Under the pieces are notes generated by a model. The model did no database searches and was not told the DNA's origin. It saw only the letters and a list, made by a program, of their open reading frames with translations. From an uncultured Caldilineales bacterium (lineage in GTDB: Bacteria; Chloroflexota; Anaerolineae; JAAEKA01), in the NCBI GenBank assembly GCA_937907455.1, contig CALESQ010000101.1, positions 1 to 15,906 on the forward strand: DNA of 15,906 nt, in the 5' to 3' direction. Each line of letters begins with the position of its first letter. Position 1 is the first letter of the stretch. Below are positions 15,271 through 15,906 of this stretch, one piece after another. Made by a program: the position numbers and the translations under genes.

Positions 15271-15673
15271 GCTGCGGCCGGTTCCACTCTGCTGCGGCCG
15301 GTCTCCAGACCGAGTCCGCCGGTTCCACTCTGCTGCGGCCGGTCTCCAGACCGAGGCCGCCGGTCCCACTCTGTTGCTCCGCTGGTTCCACTCTGCTGCG
15401 GCCGGTCTCCAGACCGAGGCCGCCGGTCCCACTCTGCTGCGGCCGGTCTCCAGACCGAGTCCGCTGGTTCCACCCTGCTGCGGCCGGTCTCCAGACCGAG
15501 TCCGCCGGTTCCACTCTGCTGCGGCCGGTCTCCAGACCGAGTCCGCTGGTTCCACTCTGCTGCGGCCGGTCTCCAGACCGAGTCCGCCGATCCCACTCTG
15601 CTGCTCCGCTGGTTCCACTCTGCTGCTCCGCTGGTTCCACTCTGCTGCGGCCGGTCTCCAGACCGAGTCCGCA
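15271..15673 (+). repeat. Modular tandem repeat array 1 (41-bp and 22-bp units)
   Basis: After a partial unit (15271-15279), head-to-tail units without spacers begin at 15280, 15321, 15362, 15384, 15425, 15466, 15507, 15548, 15589, 15611 and 15633. Eight are 41 bp. Those at 15362, 15589 and 15611 are 22 bp. A long unit starts GGTTCCACTCTGCTGC, continues with the 19-base block GGCCGGTCTCCAGACCGAG and ends TCCGCC or TCCGCT. Short units are the same minus that 19-base block. The block holds the palindrome CGGTCT-CC-AGACCG. Unit differences are few (GGTTCC/GGTCCC/GATCCC, GAGTCC/GAGGCC), so the array is recently homogenised. No gene is present. Function is unknown: possibilities are slippage-prone filler, transcript 3'-end structure, or a protein-binding array. 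Confidence 0.9.
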
Positions 15674-15677
15674 AGCG

Positions 15678-15732
15678 CGCTGGCTCGGTCTGGAGATTGG
15701 GAACCATCCCGAAGAAACCGGCCAGAGCGCGG
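15678..15732 (+). repeat. 55-bp element B, copy 1
   Basis: A 55-base element beginning CGCTGGCTCGGTCTGGAGAT and ending CCGGCCAGAGCGCGG interrupts the array. Its first half contains CTCGGTCTGGAGA and GGAACC, the reverse complements of the core and the GGTTCC start of the 41-bp unit. It therefore looks like a diverged, inverted relative of the array unit. Confidence 0.75.
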
Positions 15733-15743
15733 AGCATGGCACA

Positions 15744-15798
15744 CGCTGGCTCGGTCTGGAGATTGGGAACCATCCCGGAGGGGCCGGCCAGAGCGCGG
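15744..15798 (+). repeat. 55-bp element B, copy 2
   Basis: Same length as copy 1 and starting 66 bases after it. The two differ at only four positions, all A in copy 1 and G in copy 2, clustered in GAAGAAACC versus GGAGGGGCC. The clustering of purine transitions is odd for random drift. Confidence 0.75.
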
Positions 15799-15816
15799 TT
15801 CAGGCGAGAGACCCCT

Positions 15817-15906
15817 GCTGCGGCCGGTCCCACTCTGCTGCGGCCGGTCTCCAGACCGAGTCCGCTGGTTCCACTCTGCTGCGGCCGGTCTCCAGACCGA
15901 GTCCGC
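15817..15906 (+). repeat. Modular tandem repeat array 2, runs off window end
   Basis: It starts with a truncated unit, GCTGCGGCCGGTCCCACTCT at 15817-15836. A full 41-bp unit begins at 15826, overlapping the last half of that form, and another begins at 15867, of which 40 bases are present before the window ends. The truncated form lacks the 21 bases between two GCCGGT words of a full unit, as expected from slippage deletion. Array length beyond the window is unknown. Confidence 0.88.

Noticed and set aside
14861..15833. Three long minus-strand open frames (178-293 codons) across the repeat array and the DUF6391 gene
   Set aside because: They translate the same 41-bp repeat in three phases, share no ribosome site and owe their length to the lack of stops in the repeat and to antisense reading of a real gene.
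15271..15906. CRISPR array
   Set aside because: Units are contiguous with no unique spacers, and lengths vary by loss of an internal block. No cas genes are present.

Overview
The window is about 15.9 kb of GC-rich bacterial chromosome, densely coded, with thirteen supported protein genes, no tRNA or rRNA, and no transposase. Gene content and style suggest an uncultured member of the Chloroflexota (Anaerolineae/Ardenticatenia-like). The pointers are a COG1067-type Lon-like protease, a DUF3417-type alpha-glucan phosphorylase, a DUF6391 protein, strong TATAAT promoters preceded by GG, and intergenic arrays of short GC-rich palindromic repeats. This placement is inference from recall of similar genomes, not a search result.

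Region 1 (137-5012, + strand) is a tightly overlapping set: a Lon-like ATP-dependent protease followed by two GT-B glycosyltransferases, joined by an ATGA and a TAATG overlap. Region 2 (5128-7308, - strand) is a two-component system, with an OmpR-type response regulator first and its membrane histidine kinase downstream. The regulator has an extended -10 placed so that its transcript would start at or next to the ATG, so it may be leaderless. Region 3 (7309-7608) is the divergent spacer. It holds a MITE-like imperfect palindrome of about 168 bp and a good sigma-70-like promoter for the next operon. Region 4 (7609-10282, +) is moxR, DUF58 and a two-CBS protein, followed by a possible terminator, a second two-CBS gene and an NAD-dependent SDR epimerase/dehydratase.

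Region 5 (11914-15245, +) is a glycogen/maltodextrin phosphorylase gene, glgP, with a DUF6391 membrane protein starting one base after its stop. The roughly 205-nt untranslated leader of glgP contains three stable nested or tandem stem-loops. One apical loop can pair with the Shine-Dalgarno region, which makes this the best candidate in the window for an undescribed regulatory element. Region 6 (15246-15906) has no gene. It is a modular tandem array built from 41-bp units, 22-bp short forms lacking a palindromic block, and two copies of a 55-bp related element whose homologous part is inverted. The array runs off the end of the window.

Taken together the window looks like ordinary housekeeping and cell-envelope chromosome: proteolysis, glycosylation, envelope-type signalling, the MoxR/DUF58 pair and glucan breakdown. 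The unusual material is in the spacers. Function calls rest on visible motifs, and no homology search was run.
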